Shown in pieces: positions 8,214 to 16,073 of a DNA stretch of 64,000 nucleotides. The position numbers and the translations under genes were made by a program. The notes beneath the pieces are model-generated. The model worked only from the letters and a program-made list of their open reading frames with translations. It did no database searches and was not told where the DNA came from. Position 1 is the first letter of the stretch. The number at the start of each line of letters is the position of its first letter. This DNA is from Arthrobacter sp. MMS18-M83 (lineage in GTDB: Bacteria > Actinomycetota > Actinomycetes > Actinomycetales > Micrococcaceae), in assembly GCF_026683955.1 (NCBI RefSeq), contig NZ_CP113343.1:2666001-2730000 (forward strand), in the 5' to 3' direction.

Positions 8214-9368
8214 TTAGCGTGTCCTCCGCTGGCCAAGCATTTGCGGATCGTCTGGCTTTACTTCCTTTGAGGTACGGTTCTTCGGCCGGAACGGCATTGT
8301 CGGTTCCGACGGGAATCGCCGCGGGCCACTCCACATTGAAGGCGGGGCGTCGATTGCGTAGGCGAGGGCGTACGCTACCTTTTCGTAATTGACGCGCCAG
8401 CCCCTGAAATGGGGCCAGGCCTGTTCCGCTGTCACTTCAACCGGGTAGTCGACGGTTCGCAGGAGTTCCACTGCCGCTTGGAAGTCTTCGAAAGTCACGT
8501 CGAGTGGGGAATCGGGATCGGGATCATCGTCCACCGGGATACGAATGGCCCGCGCCACTTGATTCAGGCAAGTGAACCCCATCCGAAGAACCAGCCGCGC
8601 CCGGGTACTCGGTGCAGACCCCGGACTCAACGAAAGTTGCAACGCAGCCGCGTCCATCACACTGAGCAGGGAGTTGAGCCAGTTCGATTGCGGAGCGGGT
8701 GAACGGAACCACACCAACGTGAGGTAAGTGCTGTGTGATTCTGCCACATCAGCGGCCCACCGCTCCCAGATGCGGTAGAGATCGCTAAGCTCGCTGGTGC
8801 TGTTCTGGGCGGCCATGCCAAACCGTGTGCGCACCAGAAGCTCAGGTCCCCACGACGGCGAGCCTGCCCTCGACACCAGGAGCGTGACTTCCGCTTCACG
8901 CCTGTTGAAGGCCGCATAAAGCGTTGGCAGGTAGCCAATCTGTAAAGCGATGACTATCAACCCGGTATACGCGGCTACGTACACCAACACTGTGTTGCCA
9001 ACGTTCGACGGCGCAGCGTAGCCGAGCGTGAACATCGCGGAGCCAGCTTCGCTAGCGGCCTGCCAGATGTCACCGTCGACGAAGGGAAGAAGCAGGAGGC
9101 TGAACGACAAGTCGAAAAGGATCACCCAAACAAGCAAGCGGACGAATAGCGACATCGGAGACTGCCAGGCAAGGATCCGGTCACGTGCTTCGTACGAGGT
9201 TACGTGTTTCGTGATGGCAAAGAACATCTTCGCCGTGACCATATGGGTCACCCGTGAAAGGGTGCTGTGAAGCGGCCGAGGAACTATCAGGGTTCCGATG
9301 ACACTCATCCAGTTCAGGAGCAGCCCAACCATCCCGACCGAAAAACACGCCCACACGATTACTGTCAA
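8214..9368 (-). CDS. Membrane protein with K+-channel-like pore motif
   Basis: A protein of about 384 residues with an N-terminal helix (VWACFSVGMVGLLLNWMSVIG), a second hydrophobic segment (FVRLLVWVILFDLSFSLLLLPF), then a short re-entrant-like stretch GSAMFTLGYAAPSN followed by another helix (VLVYVAAYTGLIVIALQIGYL) and a long cytoplasmic region of about 220 residues. Helix, pore loop, helix with TLGYA recalls the TVGYG filter of two-helix potassium channels, although the second Gly is replaced by Ala. The start is uncertain: a TTG at 9366..9368, with GTG and ATG codons a few residues inside. It could instead be a non-conducting relative. Confidence 0.6.
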   Translation of the reverse strand: MTVIVWACFSVGMVGLLLNWMSVIGTLIVPRPLHSTLSRVTHMVTAKMFFAITKHVTSYEARDRILAWQSPMSLFVRLLVWVILFDLSFSLLLLPFVDGDIWQAASEAGSAMFTLGYAAPSNVGNTVLVYVAAYTGLIVIALQIGYLPTLYAAFNRREAEVTLLVSRAGSPSWGPELLVRTRFGMAAQNSTSELSDLYRIWERWAADVAESHSTYLTLVWFRSPAPQSNWLNSLLSVMDAAALQLSLSPGSAPSTRARLVLRMGFTCLNQVARAIRIPVDDDPDPDSPLDVTFEDFQAAVELLRTVDYPVEVTAEQAWPHFRGWRVNYEKVAYALAYAIDAPPSMWSGPRRFPSEPTMPFRPKNRTSKEVKPDDPQMLGQRRTR

Positions 9369-9553
9369 TACACTCTTTCGACAATGCCGGACACCAATTC
9401 AGCCACTGTCCAAGGGAAGGAGGACAAAGCTGGTGAGGCTCGTATCATTCATGCCCCCTCGAATCTTGTCAAGGGTGATGGCCTCCTTCGTGTTGTAGGG
9501 TGTGCGATGTCACCCAGCAACGGATTGGCCGGACAGCTCAGGAGATAACCATC

Positions 9554-10486
9554 GTGGCAAACCAACTCATCCTCGGCGCGGGACTCGTAGGCGGGACGCT
9601 TGCGAGGCAGCTCACCGCCCGTGGAGACCAAGTCACTCTCGGCACCCGCAGCGGCACTACGATCCCTGGTGCGGCTCCGGTGAAGCTGGACGCCAACAAC
9701 CCTGCCGCCGTCACGCAGGCCGCTCGCGGGGCCGACGCAATCTTCGTTTGCACCAACCCGCCGTACACCGACTGGGTAGCGGACTGGCCTCCGATCTTCG
9801 ACGCCGTGATCAAGGCGGCGCGTGACACTGGGGCCGCTCTTGTGCTCATGGGTAACCTCTACGCCTACGGCTCCCCGGACGGTCCGATGACCGAGAACTC
9901 ACCGCTCGCCACGACCGAGAAAAAGGGCCTGGTGCGCAAAGCGGGCTGGGAGAAGGTGCTGGCCGCGCACGAACGCGGTGAACTCCGGGCCGCCGAGGTT
10001 CGGGCGAGCGACTACTTCGGCCCAGGGGCCGCTGGCATGTCAACGCACCTCGGTAGTGGCTTTTTCGAACCAGTGTTGGCTTCCAAAACGGCGCGCGTCG
10101 TTGGAGACCCCGCACTAGAGCACAGTTGGAGCTTCCTGCCCGATATCGCCGAGACGCTGATCGCAGCCGCAGACCACACAGGTGAATGGGGCCGTGCTTG
10201 GCATGTGCCGAGTGCGTCCGTCCCTCGCTCGGAAATCGTGCGGCAGGTGAATGAGCGCTGGGGAGTGAAGGGCCGGGTCGCCGCGATCCCGCAGTGGACA
10301 CTCAGGGCCCTCGGTACGGTCATTCCTGTCCTGCGCGAGATCTCAGCCTCAAGCTACCAATTCAGGATGCCCTTCGTGATCGACTCCACGGAGACGCAGC
10401 GGATCCTGGGTGTCACGGCAACACCATGGGACGAAGCGCTGGAAGTCACGGTGGACAGCTACCGCAAGCCCCCGACGAGCAACTGA
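9554..10486 (+). CDS. NAD-dependent epimerase/dehydratase-family protein
   Basis: The 310-residue protein has an N-terminal dinucleotide-binding fold (LILGAGLVGGTLARQLTARG) and later segments typical of atypical NmrA/epimerase-like reductases (NLYAYGSPDGPMTENSPL, RASDYFGPG). The Tyr in the YAYG stretch takes the place of the catalytic Tyr region. A GTG at 9554 with AGGAGA at 9539..9544 is the best start; the frame is open 54 bases further up. The substrate is unknown. It is divergent from the channel-like gene and convergent with the alpha/beta hydrolase. Confidence 0.82.
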   Translation: MANQLILGAGLVGGTLARQLTARGDQVTLGTRSGTTIPGAAPVKLDANNPAAVTQAARGADAIFVCTNPPYTDWVADWPPIFDAVIKAARDTGAALVLMGNLYAYGSPDGPMTENSPLATTEKKGLVRKAGWEKVLAAHERGELRAAEVRASDYFGPGAAGMSTHLGSGFFEPVLASKTARVVGDPALEHSWSFLPDIAETLIAAADHTGEWGRAWHVPSASVPRSEIVRQVNERWGVKGRVAAIPQWTLRALGTVIPVLREISASSYQFRMPFVIDSTETQRILGVTATPWDEALEVTVDSYRKPPTSN

Positions 10487-10520
10487 GGCACATATAAGGC
10501 CTGAGGCACACAAACAGCCC

Positions 10521-11225
10521 TTAACCAGTCCGCTCCACCGCCGCGAGAATGGCTTCCCCGAGTTCAATCGGCTTGGTGAACTGGGGCCAGTGTCCAGTGG
10601 GCAGATCCATGAATTCGACATCGTTGATACGCGCGAGCTCGGCCACGAAGGGGTGGCCGGATTCGATCCATTCGCCGAGCAGGCTGGAGGGGAATTCACA
10701 CGCGATGATGGTGGCCGGGACGTCGTAGCGGCGAACATCGTGCAGCCGCTGTTTATCGGTGGCCACGTTCTTTGGCTCCGGGATGGCGCGTGCGCGGAAG
10801 GCGGCGCGCAGCTCGTCATTGAGGTCCACGAGGTCCTCATTTTCGAAAAGCTCCCATGGTGGCAAGGGCACGGCGTCGCCCTCGACCGGCAGTTCGTCGT
10901 TGATGACGGCGCCCTCGCCGAGCGGGCCGCTGTCCACGTAAACCGCCCGGACCACGCGGTCCGGGCGGGCGTCGACGGCGCCGTGGATAATCGCACCTCC
11001 GCCTGAGTGGCCGACAAGAACAACAGGCTTGCCGACGGCGTCGACAGCTGCCACTACGGCGTCGATGTGATCCCTGAGGCCGATGCCGGACCGTGGGGCA
11101 TCAACGGCCTCCAACCCAGGCAGCGTAAGTGGGTGGACGGTGTGTCCCGCAGCAACGAGCGGCGGCGTGACCTCCGACCATGACGAGGCGTCCAACCAGA
11201 ATCCGGGAACCATGATGATGTCCAT
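10521..11225 (-). CDS. Alpha/beta hydrolase
   Basis: The 234-residue protein carries the oxyanion region VPGFWLDASSW and the nucleophile elbow GHSGG with Ser74. The Asp of the triad is probably in the C-terminal third and the His in TGHWPQF. It belongs to the small esterase-like branch seen with aromatic catabolism genes, but its substrate cannot be named. It starts 73 bases after the stop of the FAD monooxygenase on the same strand and is likely co-transcribed with it. Confidence 0.88.
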   Translation of the reverse strand: MDIIMVPGFWLDASSWSEVTPPLVAAGHTVHPLTLPGLEAVDAPRSGIGLRDHIDAVVAAVDAVGKPVVLVGHSGGGAIIHGAVDARPDRVVRAVYVDSGPLGEGAVINDELPVEGDAVPLPPWELFENEDLVDLNDELRAAFRARAIPEPKNVATDKQRLHDVRRYDVPATIIACEFPSSLLGEWIESGHPFVAELARINDVEFMDLPTGHWPQFTKPIELGEAILAAVERTG

Positions 11226-11298
11226 GCCGGTACCCTACGACGGGCCACCGACAGAATGAACCCTTCCGGAGTCACTCCCGCCAGGATGCGCCAACAGC

Positions 11299-13203
11299 TC
11301 ACGCTGCCGCGGTCCGTCCCGATCGCAGGAGGGGCGCGAAGAACGCTGCGAGTTCCGCCGTCGCCGTGGGGGGCAGGACGTTCGCGACGTACTGGTCCGG
11401 GCGCACCACCACCACGACGCCGCCGCGGTCCAGGCCGCGCAGCTCAAAGATGTCAGCCGAAGGATCCGTGCCGTAGACGTTCTCAAGGTAGGTGAGCTTG
11501 AACGGCCCCACCTGAGGCTTGAATACCTCCGGGACGGCCCCGATGTCGACGCTCGTGTGCTCCTGCTGGTAAATCACCTTGACGTCGAACCACGCGTCGC
11601 GGTCAGCGCCCGACGGCGTTGCGGCCAACGGCGAGTCCGGCGAGTTCGCGATCCACTCGGCAAAGTCGACGACGGGTGATGGCGCGCCGGCCTGGGCTGC
11701 GTCCGCGAAGACATAGATGCGCCACCGTCCGTCCGCCTTGGCCTGGTGGCCGAGTTGGACCGGGTTGGTGTCGCAGACGCGCACCACGGGCGCGGATTTG
11801 AAACGCTTGCCGATGGTGTATCCCGTCGCCAAACCTTGGTGTGTGGGCTCGGCGATGAGCGGCGAGGGGGCGTAATGGGTCATGAAACCGGCAGGGAACT
11901 CTGCCGTGCTCACGTAGAAGTTCTCCAGCTCGGTGGGGTTCTCAAACTCCTCGGGCTTCTTCGCCATGAGCGCGGACCACTCTTTGTCGAAGTCGATGAG
12001 GTTCTTGGCAACGACTTGGCGCTCGGCCGAGTACGTGGACAGCAGGCTCTCCGGACTGCGGCCCTCGAGCACATGACCGAGCTTCCAGGCCAGGTTGAAG
12101 CCGTCCTGCATGGAGACATTCATGCCCTGACCGGCCTTCGCGCTGTGGGTGTGGCAGGCATCGCCCGTAATGAAAACGCGGGGCGTGCGCGTGCCACGCT
12201 CGTCCGGCAGGACGTCGTCGAACCTGTCTGTGAGGCGGTGGCCCACTTCGTAGACGCTGTGCCAGGCGACGTTTCGCACATCGAGGGTGTACGGGTGGAG
12301 GATGTCGTTCGCCTTGGCAATGATCTGCTCGATCGTGGTGCTGCGAACGGAGCGGTTGTCATTCCGGTCCACCTCGCCGAGGTCGACGTACATGCGGAAG
12401 AGGTGGCCGCCTTCGCGCGGGATCAGCAGGATGCTGCCGCCCGTGCCGGACTGGATGGCACACTTCGTCCGGATGTCGGGGAAATCCGTGACCGCGAGGA
12501 CATCCATGACGCCCCAGGCATGGTTGGCCTGGTCGCCGGCGAGGGTGCAGCCGATCGACTCCCGCACCTTGCTGCGTGCGCCGTCCGCGCCGACGACGTA
12601 CTTGGCCCGGACAATGCGCTCCTGGCCCTCATTGGGGCCGGCCGTGTGGAGGAGCGTCACGGTGACGGGGTAGTCGCCTTCGTTGGTGACCTCAAGGCCG
12701 CGGAACTCGTACCCGTAGTCGGGAGACATGCGGGTGGGGGAGTTCGCCATGAACTCGGCGAAGTAGTCCAGCACGCGCGCCTGGTTGACGATGAGGTGCG
12801 GGAATTCGCTGATGTCTCCGGTCGGATCGTCGAGGGCACGGGCGGACCGGATGATGCGCGAGGGATCCGCGGGGTCTGGCTTCCAGAACGCCATCTCGGT
12901 GATCCGGTACGCCTCGGCGATGATCCGCTCGGCAAACCCGAAGGCTTGGAAAGTCTCGACACTGCGGGCCTGGATGCCGTCGGCTTGGCCGATCGCGAGC
13001 CTTCCGCTGCGGCGCTCCACGATCCGGGTTTCGACGCCCGGGAACTGGGACAGCTGCGCGGCGGCGAGCATGCCGGCGGGCCCGCTGCCCACGATGAGGA
13101 CGTCGACCTCGTCGGGAAGATCAGTGGGTCTCTTGATTCCGACGCCGGCGGCCGGCTGGACTCGCGGGTCACCGGATACATAACCGTGGTGGTGGAACTG
13201 CAC
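11299..13203 (-). CDS. FAD-dependent aromatic hydroxylase (phenol monooxygenase type)
   Basis: This 634-residue protein is a class A flavoprotein hydroxylase. The N-terminal FAD fingerprint is VLIVGSGPAGMLAAAQL (about 35-51), the second FAD motif is FITGDACHTHSAKAGQGMN, and the last 150 residues match the thioredoxin-like dimerisation domain of phenol 2-monooxygenase and 3-hydroxybenzoate 4-monooxygenase. It should add an OH next to an existing phenolic OH using NAD(P)H and O2. It starts with GTG and is divergent from the hpa operon, so it may supply homoprotocatechuate from a hydroxyphenylacetate. That substrate is inferred; 3-hydroxybenzoate or phenol are alternatives. Confidence 0.9.
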   Translation of the reverse strand: MQFHHHGYVSGDPRVQPAAGVGIKRPTDLPDEVDVLIVGSGPAGMLAAAQLSQFPGVETRIVERRSGRLAIGQADGIQARSVETFQAFGFAERIIAEAYRITEMAFWKPDPADPSRIIRSARALDDPTGDISEFPHLIVNQARVLDYFAEFMANSPTRMSPDYGYEFRGLEVTNEGDYPVTVTLLHTAGPNEGQERIVRAKYVVGADGARSKVRESIGCTLAGDQANHAWGVMDVLAVTDFPDIRTKCAIQSGTGGSILLIPREGGHLFRMYVDLGEVDRNDNRSVRSTTIEQIIAKANDILHPYTLDVRNVAWHSVYEVGHRLTDRFDDVLPDERGTRTPRVFITGDACHTHSAKAGQGMNVSMQDGFNLAWKLGHVLEGRSPESLLSTYSAERQVVAKNLIDFDKEWSALMAKKPEEFENPTELENFYVSTAEFPAGFMTHYAPSPLIAEPTHQGLATGYTIGKRFKSAPVVRVCDTNPVQLGHQAKADGRWRIYVFADAAQAGAPSPVVDFAEWIANSPDSPLAATPSGADRDAWFDVKVIYQQEHTSVDIGAVPEVFKPQVGPFKLTYLENVYGTDPSADIFELRGLDRGGVVVVVRPDQYVANVLPPTATAELAAFFAPLLRSGRTAAA

Positions 13204-13230
13204 GGGCTTTCCTCACTTCGTTGTGTGGTT

Positions 13231-13265
13231 GTTCAATTATAGAATTCAAGATTCGATAATTGAAC
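13231..13265. promoter_or_regulatory. Inverted repeat over the monooxygenase promoter
   Basis: Perfect 10-base arms (gttcaattat at 13231..13240 and ataattgaac at 13256..13265) are separated by 15 bases. On the minus strand a perfect TATAAT lies inside the repeat with TTCAAT 17 bases upstream, about 30 bases before the GTG of the FAD monooxygenase. The arrangement suggests an operator overlapping the promoter. The bound protein is unknown; the arms do not resemble the GTATAC site in front of the divergent operon. Confidence 0.6.
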
Positions 13266-13788
13266 TTGTTCTGCCCAAAACTGTACGCCAGGTGTGACGC
13301 TGGTGACAAGGCGCTTGGTTTAGTCGTTGCGAGGGGGTGGTCTCGGACAGGTTGGCTGGCCGTTGCGTCGGATTCTGCGCAATCATTCGACGGCGGTTCG
13401 CAGGCGTCCGCGTCATTCCGGGGCCGGGAACCGGGTCGGGCTGAATTGATCGTGCAGAATCCGACACAGTCCTTCCGGTCTGGCGCAGGCGTCCTGAGTG
13501 GTGACAGTCCTGATCCGAAGCCGGCGGCAACTCGGACGTGGACCTGCCCGGAACGGCAGAGCGCTGGCAACCACGTGCAGGCTCAGAGCCTTTGGGCCGA
13601 TTGATCGAAAGTGCCAGGCACACACCAATTCCATGAGCCCGCCCTGAACTATCATCAGGACAGCTGCCGCCTTGTGCCTCTTCATCGTTTGCTCCGCCGT
13701 CTGTCGCATCCAGGAGTGCCCGCTACGCGGAGCCTGGGATCCGTCGTCGATCCTCGATAATCGGGGAGCTCAAATAGCCAACAGGCCA
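13266..13788. other. Intergenic stretch without a supported gene
   Basis: About 520 bases lie between the two divergent promoters of the aromatic locus. Open frames exist on both strands, but they have no good ribosome site and give Arg/Ser/Pro-rich translations without recognisable motifs. The size is larger than needed for a divergent promoter pair, so a lost gene or an unseen small RNA is possible. I see no clear remnant. Confidence 0.4.
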
Positions 13789-13814
13789 CCTTTGGCGCCG
13801 TATTGCGCCAAAGG
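13789..13814. promoter_or_regulatory. 10-bp inverted repeat just upstream of the hpa operon -35
   Basis: The arms cctttggcgc (13789..13798) and gcgccaaagg (13805..13814) match perfectly around a 6-base spacer. They end 2 bases before the -35 hexamer at 13816, a position suited to an activator or a second operator. Confidence 0.5.
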
Positions 13815-13815
13815 G

Positions 13816-13857
13816 TTGACGTCGCGAAGTTCCCCGGTCATAGTTATCGTATACGAT
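13816..13857 (+). promoter_or_regulatory. hpa operon promoter with GntR-type operator
   Basis: TTGACG at 13816..13821 and CATAGT at 13839..13844 (17-base spacing) form a plausible promoter. Directly after it, 13846..13857 is the perfect palindrome atcgtatacgat. Operators of FadR-type (FCD) GntR regulators commonly centre on GTATAC, and such a regulator is encoded in this operon at 15344..16018. The site would cover the transcription start, so repression is the simplest model. Confidence 0.6.
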
Positions 13858-13881
13858 TTCGTACTCGATGAGGAGACAATC

Positions 13882-15351
13882 TTGGAACAGGTCACCGACC
13901 ACACCCTGGCCGCGGCCCGCAAGGTCATCGCGGTGCATATTAACTACCCCAGCCGGGCCGCGCAGCGCGGCCGCACCCCGGAACAGCCGTCCTATTTCCT
14001 GAAGCCTTCGTCGTCCCTGACGTTCGGCTCGGCAGAAGCTCCGTCAACAGTGGAGCGTCCGGCCGGCTGTGAACTCCTCGGGTACGAGGGCGAGATCGCG
14101 CTGATTATTGGCAAGCCTGCCCGCCGTGTGAGCCTTGAGGACGCGTGGAGCCATATCGGGTGGGTGACGGCGAGCAACGACCTCGGCGTCTACGATCTCC
14201 GCTACGCGGACAAGGGCTCCAACCTCCGGTCCAAGGGCGGCGACGGTTTCACTCCGGTGGGCCCCGCGCTGATCCCGGCCGCCGACGTCGACCCCTCCCA
14301 AATGAGGATCCGCACCTGGCACAACGGCGAACTCGTCCAGGACGACACCACCGAAGACCTGCTGTTCCCCTTCGCGCGCCTCGTCGCCGATCTCTCCCAG
14401 CTACTCACCCTCGAAACCGGCGACATCATCCTCACCGGCACCCCGGCCGGCGCCTCCGTCGCCCAACCCGGCGACGTCGTCGAGGTTGAGGTCACCGCTG
14501 GCGGGCTCAGCAGCGGCCGCCTGGCCACCACAGTCGTGGAAGGTACGACGGCGTTCGCGGACTTCGGCGCCCGGCCCAAGTCCGATGACGTGCAGCGCGA
14601 GGAAGCGTACGGTTCCCGCGAAGCGGCGGGCCTCACCGTCGTCGTGCCTGTCCTGACCCCGGAGCTGAAGAAGAAACTCGAAAGCGTCGCCACCGCCACG
14701 TTGTCCAGCCAGCTGCGGAAACGCGGGCTGAACAACGTAAGCATCGACGGACTGCAGGCCACCCGCCCGGACCGCCGCGTCGTCGGGCTCGCCCGGACTC
14801 TGCGCTATGTTCCGAACCGCGAGGACCTGTTCAAGACCCACGGCGGCGGATTCAACGCCCAGAAGCGGGCCATCGATTCCGTCAACGAGGGTGAAATCCT
14901 GGTCATGGAAGCCCGGGGCGAAAAGGGCACCGGGACGGTGGGGGACATCCTGGCGCTGCGTGCCCAGATGCGCGGCGCGGCGGCAATCATCACCGACGGC
15001 GGCGTCCGCGACTACTCAGCGGTGGCAGGACTGGACATGCCCACCTACTTCGCCAACCCCCACCCCGCCGTGCTGGGGCGCCGGCACATCCCGTGGGACA
15101 CGGACATCACCATCGCCTGCGGCGGGGCCACGGTCCAGCCCGGGGACATCATCGTGGCCGACTCGGACGGCATCCTGGTGATTCCGCCGGCCATCGCCGG
15201 GGAACTGGTAGATGAGTGCATCGAGCAGGAGAAGGAAGAGGCGTTCATCTTCGAGATGGTCAGGCAGGGCAACAGCGTGGACGGTCTTTATCCGATGAAT
15301 GCGCAGTGGCGTGCCCGCTACGAAGAGTGGGAAGGAGCCCAAGGTGACTGA
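13882..15351 (+). CDS. FAH-domain / RraA-domain fusion, hpa pathway
   Basis: A TTG start at 13882 with AGGAG at 13871..13875 gives 489 residues. Residues 1 to about 235 are a fumarylacetoacetate-hydrolase fold (GYEGEIALIIGK, TASNDLGVYDLR, ILTGTPAGAS), the fold of HpaG. Residues from about 245 are an RraA/HMG-aldolase fold (GTGTVGDILALRAQ, ITDGGVRDYSA). In the homoprotocatechuate pathway HpaG both decarboxylates OPET and isomerises HHDD, using two FAH-like halves. Here one half appears replaced by RraA, a family whose aldolase members also decarboxylate oxaloacetate. I infer that this protein does the HpaG step, perhaps with RraA as decarboxylase. It overlaps the next gene by 8 bases. Confidence 0.82.
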   Translation: MEQVTDHTLAAARKVIAVHINYPSRAAQRGRTPEQPSYFLKPSSSLTFGSAEAPSTVERPAGCELLGYEGEIALIIGKPARRVSLEDAWSHIGWVTASNDLGVYDLRYADKGSNLRSKGGDGFTPVGPALIPAADVDPSQMRIRTWHNGELVQDDTTEDLLFPFARLVADLSQLLTLETGDIILTGTPAGASVAQPGDVVEVEVTAGGLSSGRLATTVVEGTTAFADFGARPKSDDVQREEAYGSREAAGLTVVVPVLTPELKKKLESVATATLSSQLRKRGLNNVSIDGLQATRPDRRVVGLARTLRYVPNREDLFKTHGGGFNAQKRAIDSVNEGEILVMEARGEKGTGTVGDILALRAQMRGAAAIITDGGVRDYSAVAGLDMPTYFANPHPAVLGRRHIPWDTDITIACGGATVQPGDIIVADSDGILVIPPAIAGELVDECIEQEKEEAFIFEMVRQGNSVDGLYPMNAQWRARYEEWEGAQGD

Positions 15352-16018
15352 AATCGCCGTCGGGAGCAAATCCGAGCAAGCTTATGCCGCCGTCAAGGCG
15401 CGGATCGTGGATGGCACTTACTCGCCCGGATACCGGCTGGTGCTGGCCAAGATCGCCGAGGACCTGGGCGTCAGCGTGGTCCCCGTCCGGGAGGCGATCC
15501 GCCGCCTGGAGGCTGAAGGTCTCGTGAAGTTCGAGCGCAACGTCGGCGCCACGGTCTCGGGGATCGACCCCACGGAGTACCTGTACACGATGCAGACCCT
15601 GAGCATCATCGAGGGCGCGGCCACGGCGTTGTCCGCACCGCTGATCGGGGCCGCGGATATCGCCCGGGCCCGTGCAGTCAATGCGGAGATGCGGGACTGC
15701 CTGGAGCATTTCGATCCGGTCCGCTTCACGGCGCTGAACCAGGATTTCCACAGCGTGCTCTTTGAACACTGCCCGAATCCGCACATTCTGGACCTCGTGC
15801 ACCGGGGCTGGAACCGGCTCGCCTCGATCAGGGCCTCGACGTTCCGATTCGTCCCCGGCCGCGCGCATGAATCCGTGGACGAACACGAGGCGCTGCTCCA
15901 ACTCATTGAAAGCAACGCCGACGCCGACACCATCGAACAAGCCGCCCGCCGGCACCGCGCCGCCACCCTCGACGCATACCTCGCACAAAGCAACGCGGGG
16001 TCACTTAGCGCCCATTAA
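15344..16018 (+). CDS. GntR-family (FCD) regulator of the hpa operon
   Basis: The 224-residue protein has an N-terminal winged helix (SEQAYAAVKARIVDGTYSPG, then LAKIAEDLGVSVVPVREAIRRL) and an all-helical FCD domain with the metal/ligand region (FHSVLFEHCPNPHILDLV and the closing HEALLQLIESNAD). GTG 15344 is chosen because GAAGGAG lies 6 bases upstream and the winged helix begins right after it; the frame also has an ATG 45 bases earlier. It overlaps the fusion gene and probably controls this operon by binding the GTATAC palindrome at 13846..13857. The effector may be a pathway acid; this is inference. Confidence 0.92.
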   Translation: MTEIAVGSKSEQAYAAVKARIVDGTYSPGYRLVLAKIAEDLGVSVVPVREAIRRLEAEGLVKFERNVGATVSGIDPTEYLYTMQTLSIIEGAATALSAPLIGAADIARARAVNAEMRDCLEHFDPVRFTALNQDFHSVLFEHCPNPHILDLVHRGWNRLASIRASTFRFVPGRAHESVDEHEALLQLIESNADADTIEQAARRHRAATLDAYLAQSNAGSLSAH

Positions 16019-16052
16019 ACGGCTCAACATGGGCCGTAAGTGACCCCGCGTT
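15992..16052. repeat. Long stem-loop between the regulator and hpaE
   Basis: Arms of 24 bases (15992..16015 and 16029..16052) pair at 22 positions around a 13-base loop. The left arm starts aacgcggggtcactta and lies in the last codons of the GntR gene; the loop begins with its stop codon. No T run follows, so a simple intrinsic terminator is not indicated. It may act as an RNA-processing or attenuation element that sets the ratio of regulator to enzymes. Confidence 0.75.
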
Positions 16053-16073
16053 CCACCAGTAAAAGGAAAAGTA

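Noticed and set aside
11746..13242. A 498-codon open frame on the plus strand opposite the FAD monooxygenase
   Set aside because: It is long but rich in Val, Gly, Asp and Arg as a mirror of codon bias, and the minus-strand protein has clear FAD motifs.
13260..13604. A 114-codon frame in the gap upstream of the hpa operon
   Set aside because: It has no ribosome site and no recognisable motif; its composition is that of random GC-rich translation.
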